Source of the DNA: an uncultured Prevotella sp.
Lineage (GTDB): Bacteria > Bacteroidota > Bacteroidia > Bacteroidales > Bacteroidaceae
NCBI GenBank assembly: GCA_945614335.1
Contig: CALZAP010000075.1
Coordinates: 1 to 6,758, forward strand
Reading direction: 5' to 3'
Length of the DNA: 6,758 nt
Under the pieces are notes generated by a model. That model saw nothing but the letters and a program-made list of their open reading frames with translations. It was not told the origin of the DNA and made no database searches. Every line of letters begins with the position of its first letter. The first letter of the stretch is position 1. The translations under genes and the position numbers were made by a program. Positions 4,618 to 6,758 of this stretch are shown one piece after another.

Positions 4618-6758
4618 TTATCGGTCAATTTCCAATTTGTCACCGTTTCGTGTTATAGTCACTTCTCCGCCTTTTGCCAGTTTTCCGAAGAGAATCTCTT
4701 CCATGAGCAGTGGGGTGAGATACTGGTTTATGGTGCGGTCCATCTCACGTGCTCCATAGAGTTTCGTGAATCCCTTTTCGAGCAGCAGTTTGTAAGCCTC
4801 AGGCTTGAGATTGGCCGCAACACCTTTTTCCTTCAGTCTGTCGGCGAGTTGTCTGAGTTTTTTGTCGAGTATGAGCGAAGCCATGTGCTCGTCCATGTCG
4901 TTAAACACAATAGTGCCCGAGAGTCGGTTGATGAATTCTGGCTTGAATGTTTTCTTCACGGTGGCCATCATGGCCTCTCCACGGCTTGTTCCGCCAGAGA
5001 ATCCTATGGAGGCCTGTCCGGCATATTGTGCTCCTGCGTTTGAGGTCATGACGAGAATCACGTTTCTGAAGTCGGCTTTGTTACCTTTGTTGTCGGTGAG
5101 TTTAGCATAGTCCATCACCTGCAGCAGTATGTTGTAGATGTCGGAATGAGCCTTTTCTATCTCGTCGAACAGCAGTACGCAGTTTGGCGTTTTCCTCATT
5201 GCGTCGGTGAGCAGTCCACCCTCCTCGTAGCCAATATATCCAGCCGGCGAACCGATGAGTTTCGACACGGTGTGTTTCTCGGTGTATTCGCTCATGTCGA
5301 ATCTTATGAGCTCTATGCCGAGTTCTTTGGCCAGCACGCGGCACACCTCGGTTTTTCCCACTCCGGTGGGACCCACGAAGAGCAGCGACGCCATGGGTTT
5401 GTTGGGATCGCTGAGTCCTGCCTTCGACATCATCACCGAGCGTGTGAGCTGTCTGATGGCATCGTCCTGTCCGTATATCTCGTTGCGCATGCGCTTGTCG
5501 AGGTCGCGCAGCGATTCGTTGTCGGTGCTGGCGAGTGCCTTGGCGTCAATGCGGCATACTTCTGTCATCACCTTATTAATAATATCCTCGTCGATAATCT
5601 GATATCTGCCCGCCTTGCGATTGCCCTGCTTGTTGAGCAGTGGGTGCTGATGCAGGTATGCTCCGGCTTCGTCGAGTATTTCGAAAGCCTTGGCTGGAAG
5701 GTATCGGTCGGCGATAAGGGCCGCTGACTGTTTCACGGCATATCTGATGGCGTCTGGTTTGTATTTCACGTCGTGATAGAACTCATATTCGTGTATCACG
5801 CCTTTAACCATTTTTATAGCCTCTTCCACCGAGGGCTCCTTCACGTCGACGAGTGAGAAGCGTCGTGCGAGTGTCTTGTTGTTTGCTATCGACTTGTTGT
5901 AGTTCTTGTATGTCGTGCTGCCAATTATTCTTATTCTCTCGTTGTCGAGATAAGGTTTGAACAGGTCGGCGGCGTTCATGGTGCCGTTGCCCTGTCCGCC
6001 TCCTACTGACCCGATGGAGTGTATGTCGTCAATGTATATGATGCAGTCGCCTTGCTTTCTGGCTTCGTCGAGCACGGTTTTCACCCTTCGTTCAAATTCT
6101 CCGTGGAGGCTTGTTCCTGCGAGCATGGCTCCCATGTCGAGTTCATATATTTTCGAGTCCCTGAGATGTCCTGGCGCGCTGCATTTCTCCAGCTCCCGTG
6201 CTATGCCGTAGATGAGTGCCGTCTTTCCCACTCCCGGTTCTCCCACGAAGATGGGGTTATGCTTGTCTTTGCGGCAAAGTATTCTTATAGCCCTTTCAAT
6301 CTCCTTTTCTCTTCCGATGACATCCGGTTTGAGGCGCCAAATCATGTGTATAGGCTTCATGATATTGTCGAGCAGCGACTTTTGTTCCTCGGTGTTGCTG
6401 TTGTCGTTGATGAATTTCGTGTCGTCTTCGTTGTTGTTGCCGCTCATTTCATTTATATCAATGATGCTTCCTGAGATGCCATTGCCGTTTGTCGCTCCGT
6501 TGCTGAGTTTTTCTTTTATGGACTGTGCGATGTTTGCCGCGTCTTCCACCATCTTCTTCAACATTTCAGGAGGTAACATCCCTTCCACGTTCACCATTTT
6601 TCCGTTTACGATGGCTGTTGTCGACATGGTGAATTTCGGGCTTGGCATCGTTCCCTTAGGCTCTTCCTTAGCTTCTTCTTCAGGTTCTTCCAATACTTCG
6701 TAGAGTTTGAAAAACTTATACAGGGTGTCGAACCATCTGCCTGGGTCTTTGCCGAAAT
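4618..6758 (-). CDS. clpA: ClpA-type AAA+ unfoldase, ATP-binding subunit of Clp protease, 5' end cut by window
   Basis: Double-ring AAA+ ATPase that unfolds substrates and feeds them to ClpP in the cytosol. 712 residues are visible and the frame stays open to the window edge: the apparent start at 6693 is a TTG codon with sense codons upstream (FGKDPGRWFDTLYKFF), so the true start is outside. AAA1: Walker A GEPGVGKT (6220-6243), Walker B IIYIDDIH with Asp where Glu is usual (codon 6025-6027), LARRF arginine finger. AAA2: Walker A GPTGVGKT (5350-5373), Walker B VLLFDEIEKAH, pore-region GYIGYEEGG. An IGF tripeptide (4999-5007) matches the ClpP-docking loop. The two ATPase modules are joined by a short linker with no ClpB-type coiled-coil middle domain, which supports ClpA. 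Before AAA1 lies a ~120-residue segment with an acidic EEPEEEAKEEPKG patch and an Asn/Glu-rich stretch, much longer than the E. coli ClpA linker. First visible gene of the Clp-peptidase-TPR cluster. Confidence 0.92.
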   Translation of the reverse strand, partial: FGKDPGRWFDTLYKFFKLYEVLEEPEEEAKEEPKGTMPSPKFTMSTTAIVNGKMVNVEGMLPPEMLKKMVEDAANIAQSIKEKLSNGATNGNGISGSIIDINEMSGNNNEDDTKFINDNSNTEEQKSLLDNIMKPIHMIWRLKPDVIGREKEIERAIRILCRKDKHNPIFVGEPGVGKTALIYGIARELEKCSAPGHLRDSKIYELDMGAMLAGTSLHGEFERRVKTVLDEARKQGDCIIYIDDIHSIGSVGGGQGNGTMNAADLFKPYLDNERIRIIGSTTYKNYNKSIANNKTLARRFSLVDVKEPSVEEAIKMVKGVIHEYEFYHDVKYKPDAIRYAVKQSAALIADRYLPAKAFEILDEAGAYLHQHPLLNKQGNRKAGRYQIIDEDIINKVMTEVCRIDAKALASTDNESLRDLDKRMRNEIYGQDDAIRQLTRSVMMSKAGLSDPNKPMASLLFVGPTGVGKTEVCRVLAKELGIELIRFDMSEYTEKHTVSKLIGSPAGYIGYEEGGLLTDAMRKTPNCVLLFDEIEKAHSDIYNILLQVMDYAKLTDNKGNKADFRNVILVMTSNAGAQYAGQASIGFSGGTSRGEAMMATVKKTFKPEFINRLSGTIVFNDMDEHMASLILDKKLRQLADRLKEKGVAANLKPEAYKLLLEKGFTKLYGAREMDRTINQYLTPLLMEEILFGKLAKGGEVTITRNGDKLEIDR

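Noticed and set aside
4599..4643. Longer N-terminus for the C1B peptidase starting at 4643
   Set aside because: It adds polar residues ahead of an otherwise perfect signal peptide and overlaps the end of the ClpA-type gene by 26 nt; the ATG at 4598 gives a typical Sec signal.
5146..5727. Long plus-strand ORF (193 codons) antisense to the ClpA-type gene
   Set aside because: Shadow of the highly conserved AAA+ coding sequence on the other strand; composition lacks any recognisable domain and it has no promoter or ribosome entry site of its own.
6691..6693. Start of the ClpA-type gene at 6693
   Set aside because: That codon is TTG and the frame stays open with sense codons to the window edge; AAA1 is preceded by more coding sequence, so the gene is 5'-truncated by the window.

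Overview
The window looks like chromosomal DNA of a Bacteroidales bacterium, most likely Prevotella or a close relative. The reasons are a TAnnTTTG/TTTG promoter typical of the phylum, A-rich ribosome entry sites in place of strong Shine-Dalgarno sequences, a prephenate dehydratase followed directly by a class I aminotransferase, and an exported C1B peptidase. Every gene I can support lies on the minus strand, so the text below follows transcription from high to low coordinates.

Region 1 (6758 to about 2298) is a tightly spaced three-gene cluster. It starts with a ClpA-type double AAA+ unfoldase whose 5' end is outside the window. After a 19-nt gap comes a bleomycin-hydrolase/aminopeptidase C family (C1B) cysteine peptidase with a signal peptide, and after a 12-nt gap a cytoplasmic-looking TPR protein. 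The spacing suggests one transcript, but the compartments differ: Clp works in the cytosol, while the peptidase should be exported.

Region 2 (2297 to 1978) is a 320-base stretch that is not empty. It holds a good Bacteroidetes promoter (2228-2259) and then a 25-codon leader ORF (2121-2198) whose codons 8-15 read Phe-Tyr-Tyr-Phe-Tyr-Phe-Tyr-Phe. Next is a GC-rich hairpin with a U run (2035-2071), which looks like an intrinsic terminator. Part of the leader ORF (GAGCGGGA, 2133-2140) is perfectly complementary to the 5' arm of that terminator (2060-2067), giving an alternative antiterminator. This is the architecture of a ribosome-mediated transcription attenuator that senses charged tRNA-Phe and tRNA-Tyr, and it is the main discovery in the window.

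Region 3 (1977 to 1) is the operon controlled by that attenuator. It contains pheA (monofunctional prephenate dehydratase with a C-terminal ACT domain), overlapping by 14 nt a PLP-dependent aminotransferase whose last few codons are outside the window. These enzymes would carry prephenate to phenylpyruvate and transaminate aromatic keto acids. In related Bacteroidales, DAHP synthase/chorismate mutase and prephenate dehydrogenase genes commonly follow. If that holds here, a sensor reading both Phe and Tyr codons fits an operon that makes both amino acids. The ACT domain of PheA has non-canonical residues at both Phe-binding motifs (GSLS for GALV, QSLP for ESRP), so transcriptional attenuation may carry more of the feedback control than in enterics.
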